Origin: Ardenticatenaceae bacterium | GTDB taxonomy: Bacteria > Chloroflexota > Anaerolineae > Promineifilales > Promineifilaceae | NCBI GenBank assembly: GCA_020634415.1 | Contig: JACKBT010000017.1 | Location: 1-64,000, forward strand | Direction: 5' to 3' | DNA length: 64,000 bases | Shown here: positions 43,040 to 51,589 of the stretch, one piece after another | Layout of the letters: each line of letters opens with the position of its first letter | Position numbering within the stretch: position 1 is the first letter of the stretch | Position numbers and translations under genes: made by a program | Notes under the pieces: model-generated | Databases searched by the model: none | Seen by the model: the letters and a program-made list of their open reading frames with translations, nothing else | Told to the model about the DNA's origin: nothing

Positions 43040-43047
43040 CACAATTC

Positions 43048-43346
43048 GGGCAGCATTTCGAAATATGACCTCTGTCGGCGCGATTTAGGTTATCCATCCA
43101 TGTTTTTCTCTAGTTGCCACCGTGAAATGGACAAGATCAAGTGAATTGGTCCAATCGATGTAAGGTTGTTTGGGTTTGACGATAACGGCCGTTTACTTCA
43201 CACGCCTCATGATTCACTTCCCATCAATCAGCAGGGTCAATACATTTTGCTTGGTTGAGGCGAGGGTAATTTATTGATATGGACCCAAAACGAGTAGAGG
43301 CGCATTATCCATCATTTCAAAGAGTTCTACCTCCCTTCCCATGTAA
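43048..43346. other. intergenic region right of the insertion pile
   Basis: About 300 bp with one ACGGCCGT site (near 43186) and no supported gene. It resumes the sequence that originally stood beside tRNA-Asp before the three insertions. Confidence 0.5.
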
Positions 43347-46300
43347 CTACCTGAGCGCAGTTAACTCTTTCATACGATTGCGTAGACGATTGGAGAGGGT
43401 CTGAACGATGGGGATAGTGATTTCGGCTCGCCCTTCAAGAAGCTGATAAAACGACCCTTGATCTAAGCGGAGCAAGGAGGTCGGCACAACGGCCGTTATG
43501 CCTGCCATCCGTGGTACTGTATCCAGCAAGGCCATCTCTCCAAATACCTGCCCTCTATACAAATGATTTACGGTATGCCCATTATCATGTACGCGCACCT
43601 CTCCCTGAGCAATGATATACAACGCATCGCCCACGTCCCCTTTGACAAAAAGTGGCATTTCGGCCTTAAGCTGCACATCCTGTAAGAGCAATGCTAGTTC
43701 CGTTAAGATGTTGTTTGGTAGACTGCGGAACATGTCAACACGTTTCAGTAAAATGATTCTCTCCATAGGCGAGAGCGTGGCCTTAACGGCCGTTGCTTTA
43801 TCAATATTTACTGCCTCAACAGCGGTGGGCAATGGCTGGGTTTCCCCTTGTAGCTCTACCAAGTCGCGTACCCGTTCCCGCAAATGATGGGACAAAACCT
43901 GAATAATTCCCCGTGAGAGACTCGGCTGGCTTTGCAGTAAATCCTGAAACGCTGCCTGATCTAAACGAAGTAAATGGGTCGGCTCCATGGCCGTGACTGA
44001 AGCAGTGCGCGGCTCTGCTTCCAGCAAGGCCATTTCGCCAAAGACATCAGCCGTAGCCAGAAAGTTAAGCGTGTGATCCCCATCATGAACACGCACCTTG
44101 CCCGATACAATCATATACATGCTGTCACCTGCATCGCCCTTCATAAAGATCGGATCAGCAGCAGCATATTGAACCTCTATCAATTGGGTAGCCACATTGA
44201 TTAATGCCCTTGCCTGGATTTGGTGAAAGAGGCTGGTTTTGAGCAAGGCCTCAACTCTACCCATAGTGGGCAAGAGAGGCGACGGTCGCTGCTGCCATTG
44301 GTTGATTTGCTCAGCAACCGCTTCACTCATTGCGAAAGTTTTGATGAGTTGTTCATCTAGCTGGCTCAAACTCCAAACGGCCGTTTCTGCTATCAATTTC
44401 TCACGAGAATGTGCCAAATTTATCACATCCTTAGCAATGGTTTCATCGTACAGCTTCAATCGCCCCACAGTGTAAAGGGCACATAGTTGTAACTGTGGTT
44501 GCAGGTTCTGTAATAAATCCCGCAAATGCTGTACACAAGAGCGGCTTTTTTGCGGAAAAATGACATTCAACTGAGCTAACTGTTCGGGCAAGCCGAGCTT
44601 ATGGGCAAAGGGACGCACCAGAGGCAGAATATCTTTGTCAATTGTTAGTTCCATTACCTCCTGCGCATACGCTTGTTGTTCAGATGAAACAGGTGCGGTT
44701 GGTTGCAGAATTGCCCATACACGGCCGAGTGTGTCACTGTCATAAACCAATGACAGTAGATGAAAAATATGCTCCTGATGAAGAGCGACCATGCGTTGTA
44801 GGGCGTTAAGCAACAGGAACAGTTCTTCCTGTTGAGCATCTTGCTGTAAATCAAGAATCATTTGGATGATGGCAGTCGCATGTTGCCCCTCCGCCCGAAT
44901 TTGTTGAAAGACAGTGCTTCGCTCTTTTGCCGCCACCTGAAAACCGACTTGGTTCAGTCCCATAAGAATCTGTCGGCGCACGATGTGGTCGGGATGATTG
45001 AGATGATTACTGAGGAAAGCAAGTGCGTCAGGTGTGCCCATGCGCCCTAAAATATAAATGATTTCCTGCTGTACTTCCGGCTGGGATGTTGTGGCAAAGG
45101 CGTTTTGTAGGGCAGATACGGCCGTTTCTCCCGCCGTCATCAAAGACATGGTCGCCACTTTTCTTGTCTCAGGCACAGCCAAAGCATCAATGAGAGTAGG
45201 CCATAAGTCAGGAAAATGGGCAGCTGCCGTTAATGCCGCTTGCCTGACGCTAAGGTCTGGATCGTTCAGCAATTGAGGCAAGAGAATCTTGCAAGCTGGA
45301 TCGCCTGTTTCCGCGATAATGTTAGCCGCTAATTGGCGCTCTACCTTATCAGAAGTATGCGCTAAATGCTTAAGCCGCTGCCGGGCATCTTCTCTTACAT
45401 CTGTATCTGCATTACGCAGCAGCCCGATGAACGCCCCTTGCCGAATTTGGACATTCTTATGGGCAAGAAATGGCTCAATCTCAGATAAAACAGTGCTGCT
45501 GGCAAGAGTGGCTAAGGTGCGTAAGGCTACAGCCAAAACCTCTGGTGAACTTTCTTGGGGAATGTGTTGACTTACGGCTGTTACTGCATCCCCCAAGCCC
45601 ATTTTCTCAATCCGTGTCAACACCTCTTGCCGCACTTCTGGCACAGGATGGGTTAACAGTTCAGGCCATAAATCAGCCATAGCTTCTGGCTGATGTTGCA
45701 TGAGTGTATCTAGAGCATAGAGAACGACACCAGCATGGGGACTGTTTCGGCTTTGGCGGATAATGTCTAAGGCTTCTTCATCGAATGGCAGTTGAGCATT
45801 TCCTTGAAAGAGCCGCTGCGCTAAGGCATCTTGCACCTGACGTGGATAGGCTCGGCCAAGACGAATACCCACAGCTAACCACATTCCTAACACCAGCAGT
45901 GCTATATAAGCGAGCCAAACTGGTGTGAAGCCCAGTACATTGGTGAAGAATAAAAGGGCCAAACCTGCTGCCCCAATCGCGAGGGGATAAATGATGCCTA
46001 CAACTGTCGTTTGTGCTTGGGTGCGTTGATGGGCAGGCAGGGGTTGGTACATGACATTGACGGCCGCGCTGTCAACCGCGTCCAAGATGAGGCGATACAA
46101 ATTGGCTAACACAGCCAGGGTAAAGAGTACGGCCGTTCCTACTCCCAAACTCCCCAACAGCGCAAACAGCCCCATCAAAATGAGTAAGCCCACCGGCGTG
46201 GCTAAAATCATGGCGCGTACCCCAAAACGATTGAGCACACGCCCTACGACAAAGGCTTGAATAATCAGGCTGAGCACGCCAAATGCACCGAAAAAGATGC

Positions 46301-47111
46301 CGATAAAACTAGCCAAAGCATCTTCATTGGCGAATTGTAATTCTGCCTGACTGTAGAAAATGTTGTCAACAAAATAGATGCCTACAATGAACAAGGCGAA
46401 TAAGCCAATGATGAGACGGACATAGGCATTCTTAAATAGGCTGTCTGACTGCTGAGAACTAGCAGAACTTGTTTGTGCTTTGTTTACCTGTACTTTCCCC
46501 ATTGTGTCAGCATGTTGTCGTACAATCTGGTTCAACAAGATAATGGTAACGACGATGATGAATGAGGCTACAAAAAATAGATTGGAGATGCCTAACCAAT
46601 TGATAAGCAAGGGTGCTAAAAAGCCGGCCAAAATCGTAGCGACATGTTCGCCTGCACTGAGTAATCCAAAAAGCCGCTTTCCTTGTTGTAAATTAAAGAC
46701 ACGGCCGAGTAAATTCCAAAATGAAGAGATGGTGAGGCTGTTGTTAACGCCAAAGTAGATGGGGAGGGTGAAGAGAAGCCCAGAAACGGCCGTAATGTTT
46801 AAGCCAACACCATAACTGAGCAAAGTCAACAGCAAAAAACCATGAACACCTAACAGTACCTTGCCTAACGGTAGGCGTTGATTCAACCGCATGATAACGG
46901 CCGATACCAACGGGGCCACAATGCTAATCCCTATATAGGCATAAGGCAGCATCGTGGCATCAAACTGCGTCAGAAAAAGGGCATAGCAGGCCATTCTGAC
47001 CAAAACATTGGCCGCATACAGCAAAAGGGCATAGGCAAGCGTAAGGCTGACTAATCTGACTTCACTTGCTTGAATGTTGAAGAGTGACAATAGGGTAGAT
47101 TTCCACTTCAT
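43347..47111 (-). CDS. NTT/MFS-like transporter fused to HEAT repeats and two cyclic-nucleotide domains
   Basis: 1254 residues. About 1-420: twelve membrane spans with a Npt1/NTT (ADP/ATP carrier-like) or MFS flavour (SLTISSFWNLLGRVFNLQQGKRLFGLLSAGEHVATILAGF is typical of the NTT-like group). About 450-930: HEAT repeats (VPEVRQEVLTRIEKMG, NVQIRQGAFIGLLRNAD, DLSVRQAALTAAAHFP, DHIVRRQILMGLNQVG). About 960-1085 and 1120-1245: two cyclic-nucleotide-binding domains, each with a phosphate cassette (GEMALLEAEPRTASV and GEMALLDTVPRMAGI) and preceding G-D--Y-i--G-VrVhd strand. Both cassettes keep the Glu; the second lacks the Ala-Ser after Arg (RMAG), which may lower binding. AAGGAG precedes ATG. Probably a nucleotide- or signal-regulated membrane protein; substrate unknown. 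Eight ACGGCCGT sites mark it as native. Confidence 0.85.
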   Translation of the reverse strand: MKWKSTLLSLFNIQASEVRLVSLTLAYALLLYAANVLVRMACYALFLTQFDATMLPYAYIGISIVAPLVSAVIMRLNQRLPLGKVLLGVHGFLLLTLLSYGVGLNITAVSGLLFTLPIYFGVNNSLTISSFWNLLGRVFNLQQGKRLFGLLSAGEHVATILAGFLAPLLINWLGISNLFFVASFIIVVTIILLNQIVRQHADTMGKVQVNKAQTSSASSQQSDSLFKNAYVRLIIGLFALFIVGIYFVDNIFYSQAELQFANEDALASFIGIFFGAFGVLSLIIQAFVVGRVLNRFGVRAMILATPVGLLILMGLFALLGSLGVGTAVLFTLAVLANLYRLILDAVDSAAVNVMYQPLPAHQRTQAQTTVVGIIYPLAIGAAGLALLFFTNVLGFTPVWLAYIALLVLGMWLAVGIRLGRAYPRQVQDALAQRLFQGNAQLPFDEEALDIIRQSRNSPHAGVVLYALDTLMQHQPEAMADLWPELLTHPVPEVRQEVLTRIEKMGLGDAVTAVSQHIPQESSPEVLAVALRTLATLASSTVLSEIEPFLAHKNVQIRQGAFIGLLRNADTDVREDARQRLKHLAHTSDKVERQLAANIIAETGDPACKILLPQLLNDPDLSVRQAALTAAAHFPDLWPTLIDALAVPETRKVATMSLMTAGETAVSALQNAFATTSQPEVQQEIIYILGRMGTPDALAFLSNHLNHPDHIVRRQILMGLNQVGFQVAAKERSTVFQQIRAEGQHATAIIQMILDLQQDAQQEELFLLLNALQRMVALHQEHIFHLLSLVYDSDTLGRVWAILQPTAPVSSEQQAYAQEVMELTIDKDILPLVRPFAHKLGLPEQLAQLNVIFPQKSRSCVQHLRDLLQNLQPQLQLCALYTVGRLKLYDETIAKDVINLAHSREKLIAETAVWSLSQLDEQLIKTFAMSEAVAEQINQWQQRPSPLLPTMGRVEALLKTSLFHQIQARALINVATQLIEVQYAAADPIFMKGDAGDSMYMIVSGKVRVHDGDHTLNFLATADVFGEMALLEAEPRTASVTAMEPTHLLRLDQAAFQDLLQSQPSLSRGIIQVLSHHLRERVRDLVELQGETQPLPTAVEAVNIDKATAVKATLSPMERIILLKRVDMFRSLPNNILTELALLLQDVQLKAEMPLFVKGDVGDALYIIAQGEVRVHDNGHTVNHLYRGQVFGEMALLDTVPRMAGITAVVPTSLLRLDQGSFYQLLEGRAEITIPIVQTLSNRLRNRMKELTALR

Positions 47112-47210
47112 GGGGTTACTCCTTGGACTAAAGCAAAGAATGAAATGCGTAACAGGATAAGCAAGCAGGTATAGACATGCTGCCTCTTTTGACTATTAAG
47201 GGAAAAATCT

Positions 47211-47316
47211 AGCAGGCTGTCGGAAAAATGGTCGTAGGCGCGGTATCCTTACCGCGTTCCCAGAGGGCGAAAGGGATTTCGCGGCTACAAATTGGGGTTC
47301 TCCGACAAACTGCTAG
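47211..47316. repeat. 106-bp MITE-like inverted repeat
   Basis: Ends CTAGCAGGCTGTCGGAAAAA (47211-47230) and TTCTCCGACAAACTGCTAG (47298-47316) are imperfect inverted repeats. Inside lies a smaller hairpin, GCGGTA...TACCGC. No reading frame and no clear flanking duplication. It lies between two convergent-free minus-strand genes in a 250-bp gap that holds nothing else I can identify. Confidence 0.75.
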
Positions 47317-47363
47317 AAGAAAGAGAATGTTCTAAAGTTGTTTGGTGGCTAGTAGTTGGTCGT

Positions 47364-48236
47364 TTATGTACTTGTGTGAACGATGTAAGCAGTGTGTTGG
47401 GTCAAAGTTGTAATAGGTCTACATTGAAGTAAATATAGTGTGCCATCTGCATAAGCACACTCCACATCAACTGGGATCCCCATCGCTTTTTCGAGTGTGA
47501 GGGCAAGTTGAGCTATTTCCAGCACTTGCTCATCATTGAGCGAGGCCTGGCTGCGTAAGAAGCGTGGCACGTCCACTTCCAACGTACCGCCTGGCACAGC
47601 AACCGTCATGTGCTGCTTGTCGGCAATGATGCGGCTGCTAATTGTCTGCTCAGGCTTGCTCACCACAAAAGTGTCGGGCGTGACTGTGCCGCCCACGATG
47701 CTTTCACCTAACCCCCAACTGGCGTTGATCATGATCAAGTCCCGTTCGCCTGTAACTGGATTAGCACTAAAGACAACGGCCGAACTGTCTGCCGCCACCA
47801 ACTGCTGCACAAGCACCGCAATTTGCGGCCGCTCCGAAGTCAGCCCTTGTTGGCGACGATAGGCTAAGGCCCGTTCGGAATGCGCCGATTGCCAGCATTG
47901 GGCGATGGCCTGAATGATGGCCTCTACACCCACGATGTTGAGGTAGGTTTCATGCTGTCCGGCGAAGGAAGCGTCGGCACTGTCTTCATCTACGGCGGAA
48001 GAGCGAACGGCCGTTACCAATTCAGCCAAACCATGGCAGGCCATCAGCATAGAAACGGCCGTAACCACATCATCATACAAATCAGAAGGGTGCATCTCAT
48101 GCAATGCCGTCGCCGGGATACAAAAGCCATCTGGCACACGATGGAATGCGCGGGCCAGGCGGCTGAGATTGGCCGCTTTGCCTCCCACGAGAGCCGCATC
48201 AAACGATTTGGGATCACCCAGCCAGAGCAGGTTCAT
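47364..48236 (-). CDS. PEP synthase-like ATP-binding subunit (PPDK_N domain)
   Basis: 290 residues, equal to the N-terminal nucleotide-binding domain of PEP synthase, pyruvate phosphate dikinase and rifampin phosphotransferase. Key stretches are LVGGKAANLSRLARAFHRVPDGFCIPATAL, VRSSAVDEDSADASFAGQHETYLNI, IAVLVQQLVAADSSAVVFSANPVTG and WGLGESIVGGTVTPD, and VDVECAYADGTLYLLQCRPI at the end. It would transfer phosphates from ATP to the swivelling histidine of its partner. It begins 23 bp inside the end of 48214-49998, so the two are translated together. The acceptor substrate is unknown. Confidence 0.88.
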   Translation of the reverse strand: MNLLWLGDPKSFDAALVGGKAANLSRLARAFHRVPDGFCIPATALHEMHPSDLYDDVVTAVSMLMACHGLAELVTAVRSSAVDEDSADASFAGQHETYLNIVGVEAIIQAIAQCWQSAHSERALAYRRQQGLTSERPQIAVLVQQLVAADSSAVVFSANPVTGERDLIMINASWGLGESIVGGTVTPDTFVVSKPEQTISSRIIADKQHMTVAVPGGTLEVDVPRFLRSQASLNDEQVLEIAQLALTLEKAMGIPVDVECAYADGTLYLLQCRPITTLTQHTAYIVHTST

Positions 48237-49998
48237 GAGTCGTCTCCTCTACCAGAATGCGTACTGTGCCGTCAGTGCCATTTACTTCCACAAGCTGTCC
48301 ATCGCGGATCGTTTTTGTGGCGATACTCGCCCCAACGACGGCGGGAATACGATATTCGCGGGCAACAACGGCCGTATGCGACAACACGCCCCCATTATCC
48401 GTCACCACCGCTGCCGCTGTGGCAAACAGCGGTGTCCAGGACGGTTCCGTCGCCACTGTTACCAACACATCACCGGACTGTAATCTGCCAGCCTCGTCTA
48501 GGGAGTGTATTACCCTGGCCGTGCCTTGCACCACTCCCACCGAACCGCCTAATCCTTGCAATAGATTGGCTGCTGGTTGGCTCCCATTGGCTTGCGCCAT
48601 TTCGCCCTTAAAAATAGCCCGAACCATTGAGCCACTATCCGACAGGTCAAAGGGCGGGGCTGTGCCTAGCATCGGCGGCGGGGTCATTTGGCCGAAATGT
48701 GCCATCTCAGCCTTGCGCTGCTGCACCAGTGGTTTCAAGGAACTATTGCCATTGGCCTGTAGTTCTTCGGGTGTCAGGTAAAAAACGTCATCGGCTGCAT
48801 CCAGTATTCCTGTTTGCGCCAGACGCACCCCAAATTCGGCGGCGATGCGACGGATGTGATAGAAGAAGCGTTGGTCAATCCAAACGTTGTGGTCTTCATG
48901 CACAATGGTGGCAATTTGGGCGGCTTTTAATAGCGTTTCAAAGCGAGTGACCACAGGCTGAGGATAGCCCGTGAGCTGGGCGCGGGCAGTGGCAACGGCC
49001 GTTTCCCGCTCAACAACTGCCACATTTTCTGTTTCAGGCTGGCGATCAGGCAGCGTAATGTACGCCTGCAAATTTCGGATGGCTGGTGTCGGCTCCTCGA
49101 TCCAGCTTGGCTCGTTTAGGTTAAAGACAGCGTTGAGACGCTGCCCATATTCAGCCAGCCAGCTACGCAGCTCAGCCAAAAACGGTTTGCTGGCAGGCAA
49201 TTTTTCCAGAGCCAAGATGACTTCGCTAGCTGTGTACTTGGCGAGAATCGTATGTACTTCGGGGATGGCGCGGGCGGTGCGGCTTAACTGCCACAAAGCC
49301 TCGTCGCTTTTCACAGTCAGATTGTCAAACCCCTGCGTCAATCGCAGCGCATCCAGCGTCGTAGCGCCAGCGAACAGTTCGCAATAGAACTCTTCAAACT
49401 GGCTCATGGCAAAGAGCATCGGCATTAAAATCTTGTGATGGATGGCACCGATACATTCGGTGCGTCGCATCGCTTCTGCCAGGTGGGCACGCAGTTGATC
49501 CAGACTCATGCCGCGCAGATCGCTGCTTTCAAAATAGGCCAGATGCTGTTTGATTTCGGGCAGAAGTTCCTCGTGCCAATAGGTATCGAACCGTTCGATG
49601 ATGGGGTTGAGAGCCACCTCTTGCTGTTTGGACATACCTGCTCCTACCTTGCCCATCATCGCTTTAAACATACTGGGTGCAGCACGGCTGATTAACCCCA
49701 TGGCTTTCATGACGACCTCTGGCGGAGCGGCTTTGGGGGCCATGCCGATATAGGCAAAGGTGTTGATACGGCTCATACGCGCTTCAAATGGCAGCCCCGC
49801 CTTCTCCAGGCCAATGTTGCCGCCAACGGTGAAGGCGTCGATTACTGCATAGATGAACGGCCGTATCGAGGTTCTGTATTGGGAAAAGGTCAACCAAGTG
49901 ATCTTGGCATCCTGCGGATCATCCCAAGTGACTGGAAAGTCCAGGGGAGGCAGAACAGGTTGACCAGGAACGACTGTTTGGGCTGCTTTATCAGACAT
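48214..49998 (-). CDS. PEP-utilising swivel-histidine subunit (rifampin phosphotransferase-like)
   Basis: 594 residues. The C-terminal 90 residues are the PEP-utilisers mobile domain: GSVGVVQGTARVIHSLDEAGRLQSGDVLVT then GGVLSHTAVVAREYRIPAVVGA, with the phosphorylated His in LSHTA. The first 480 residues match the helical middle domain of Rph/PEP-synthase-like enzymes (IMPMLFAMSQFEEFYCELF, LRSWLAEYGQRLNAVFNLNEPSWIEEPTPAIRNL, LDAADDVFYLTPEELQ). In fused enzymes the order is ATP-grasp, then substrate/helical, then histidine; here the ATP-binding part is a separate, downstream gene. Ribosome binding site CGGAG before ATG. Product: phosphate transfer to an unknown small molecule. Confidence 0.87.
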   Translation of the reverse strand: MSDKAAQTVVPGQPVLPPLDFPVTWDDPQDAKITWLTFSQYRTSIRPFIYAVIDAFTVGGNIGLEKAGLPFEARMSRINTFAYIGMAPKAAPPEVVMKAMGLISRAAPSMFKAMMGKVGAGMSKQQEVALNPIIERFDTYWHEELLPEIKQHLAYFESSDLRGMSLDQLRAHLAEAMRRTECIGAIHHKILMPMLFAMSQFEEFYCELFAGATTLDALRLTQGFDNLTVKSDEALWQLSRTARAIPEVHTILAKYTASEVILALEKLPASKPFLAELRSWLAEYGQRLNAVFNLNEPSWIEEPTPAIRNLQAYITLPDRQPETENVAVVERETAVATARAQLTGYPQPVVTRFETLLKAAQIATIVHEDHNVWIDQRFFYHIRRIAAEFGVRLAQTGILDAADDVFYLTPEELQANGNSSLKPLVQQRKAEMAHFGQMTPPPMLGTAPPFDLSDSGSMVRAIFKGEMAQANGSQPAANLLQGLGGSVGVVQGTARVIHSLDEAGRLQSGDVLVTVATEPSWTPLFATAAAVVTDNGGVLSHTAVVAREYRIPAVVGASIATKTIRDGQLVEVNGTDGTVRILVEETTHEPALAG

Positions 49999-50048
49999 TG
50001 TAATCTCCGCATGTTACTAGGGTTCGGTAAAAAACAAGTTTGGGCTTT

Positions 50049-50094
50049 GAGAGACTAGAGACTAGCCGCTCTCCAATCTCTAGTCTCCAGTCTC
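50049..50094. repeat. hairpin of GAGACTAG repeats
   Basis: GAGACTAGAGACTAG (about 50050-50064) faces CTAGTCTCCAGTCTC (about 50080-50094) as a near-perfect inverted repeat. It lies between the secreted protein (3' end at 50141) and the start of the PEP-type gene, and may end the leftward transcript of the former. Confidence 0.7.
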
Positions 50095-50140
50095 TATCAA
50101 ACCAAGAAGTTTATTCTGCGCTTACCAAGTGTTGTGAGGA

Positions 50141-50518
50141 TTATGGTGTGAAGAAGCCAGTCAGCGCAAACTCGAAGGTCAAGCCGCCCCTAACCTCTGT
50201 CACAAAACAGGTTGTCAAGTCACCTTGGAGGCCTTGAGCCTGACCGTTTCCTGCGCCATAGGGGACGGTTCCAGTTTGTCCTGTTTCCACGATAGTGAAG
50301 TCAACCTGTGTTAAATGGAAACCGCCAGTGCTGTTTACGTCTAGTAAAGTTGGTGACCCAGCGGGCATAACAACAAAGGTCACGGTGCCATCGCCACACT
50401 GAAGTGTCGCAGTGAATGTATTCGGATTGTTCGTCGCATCCGCCGAAACGATCGTAGGTAGTGCAAAGAATAATACTAATAACAAGATTCCGATAAGTAA
50501 ATTCCAATTTGTTTTCAT
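50141..50518 (-). CDS. secreted hypothetical protein, 125 aa
   Basis: Start set at ATG 50518 because GGAGGTTATC lies just before it. Signal peptide: MKTNWNLLIGILLLVLFFALPTIVSADA, with likely cleavage after SADA. The mature part (NNPNTFTATLQCGDGTVTFVVMPAGSP...) has an even pattern of beta strands and two Cys (CGDG and TTCFV) that could form a disulfide. No family recognised. Likely an exported small beta-sandwich protein. Confidence 0.78.
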   Translation of the reverse strand: MKTNWNLLIGILLLVLFFALPTIVSADATNNPNTFTATLQCGDGTVTFVVMPAGSPTLLDVNSTGGFHLTQVDFTIVETGQTGTVPYGAGNGQAQGLQGDLTTCFVTEVRGGLTFEFALTGFFTP

Positions 50519-50586
50519 GATAACCTCCATCAAAGTAAATAAAAAGATTGATAACAATTTCAAAACCCAACTTTTTTCATGCAGAC

Positions 50587-51300
50587 CTAGAGCAATCCGG
50601 CAATAGCAGCCCAGATAGCAACCACAAAGCCTACTAACAGGGCAGGGGCCAGACGCAAAGTGATCCGTGCTGCCTGAAGTTGCCGACGCATTGTCTTTTT
50701 GTCATTGACCTTTGGGAATGGTGTATCAGGTACAGGAACTCCCAGAAATTGACAAAGCGGTTCCCAACCCTCTTTGACGTTAAAAATAAGCAGCTGATCG
50801 GCGGGAACCGTTCGTTTGACTTCTTCTGTCCGTTCATTAAATATTTCGATGGCTCGTTGGCGGTTCTCAAACTGACCTTCAAATAAGCCGTTCCAGATCA
50901 GCGTGTCCGACATTGTGACCCATTGACCAAACATCTTGACCATTCGTTGTACCCATTTGGGGAACACGGTCGAGCCGGCCGATAGATAAATCGTTTCCAT
51001 TGTGCTGGCGTACCACTTTTCTGGCTCACGAACGGTGTGAACGACTTTGGCCTCTGGAAAGGCAGACAGAATTTCTTTGTACAGTACGCTGGCGGGAAAA
51101 TCAACGGCCGATTCATAATTTTGAAATATTTTTTGCCAATTAGCAGGTTTGCCCTGTGAGATATGATACCAGGCTTCCGTGTGTTCTTTGTTAAGCGCCA
51201 CCTCATCCATATGATAGCAAGGCCCAAACCCGAGTTGCTCTAAGGCTGCTTTCATTGACATTGTGCCTGTGCGTCCAAATCCAGAACCGATTACTTTCAT
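50587..51300 (-). CDS. sulfotransferase-like P-loop protein with C-terminal membrane span
   Basis: 237 residues from ATG 51300, which has AAGGAG upstream. The 5' phosphosulphate loop for PAPS is VIGSGFGRTGTMSMKAALEQLG (residues 3-24), typical of the bacterial/animal sulfotransferase-like family. KVVHTVREPEKWYASTMETIY supplies the 3' phosphate-binding Arg/Ser, and EGWEPLCQFLGVPVPDTPFPKVND is the conserved C-terminal block. The final 25 residues form a membrane anchor (LRLAPALLVGFVVAIWAAIAGLL). PAPS-dependent transfer is known for the superfamily; whether this branch is active is not known. Confidence 0.87.
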   Translation of the reverse strand: MKVIGSGFGRTGTMSMKAALEQLGFGPCYHMDEVALNKEHTEAWYHISQGKPANWQKIFQNYESAVDFPASVLYKEILSAFPEAKVVHTVREPEKWYASTMETIYLSAGSTVFPKWVQRMVKMFGQWVTMSDTLIWNGLFEGQFENRQRAIEIFNERTEEVKRTVPADQLLIFNVKEGWEPLCQFLGVPVPDTPFPKVNDKKTMRRQLQAARITLRLAPALLVGFVVAIWAAIAGLL

Positions 51301-51423
51301 GATGTTGCTCCTTGTTTTGTGTGTTGATGACAGTTTACAGGGCGTATGGGGAGGACACATCGGTAAGTTGCCTATAAGGCTTGCCTATTTAGGTTGCCTA
51401 TTTGGGTTTGGGAAAAAGCATAC

Positions 51424-51509
51424 TGTCATTTCGAGCCGTCTTCGGCGAGAAATCCCGACGAAATTGATGATCCGTCGGGATTCCTCCTCGAAGACTCGTC
51501 GGAATGACA
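51424..51509. repeat. REP-like hairpin, copy 2
   Basis: Ends TGTCATTTCGA and GGAATGACA with inner arms GAAATCCCGACG and CGTCGGGATTCC; the same design as 40127-40208 but diverged. It fills the gap between the sulfotransferase-like gene and the decayed regulator. Confidence 0.82.
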
Positions 51510-51589
51510 AGAAAAACGGCCGTTTGCCTCACAAAACCATTGCCTATTTGACTCTAGACCTTGGACGGGGCGACCACAAGGGTACGCCC

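Noticed and set aside
47880..48611. 243-codon open frame on the plus strand
   Set aside because: Antisense to the two PEP-synthase-like genes, no ribosome binding site.
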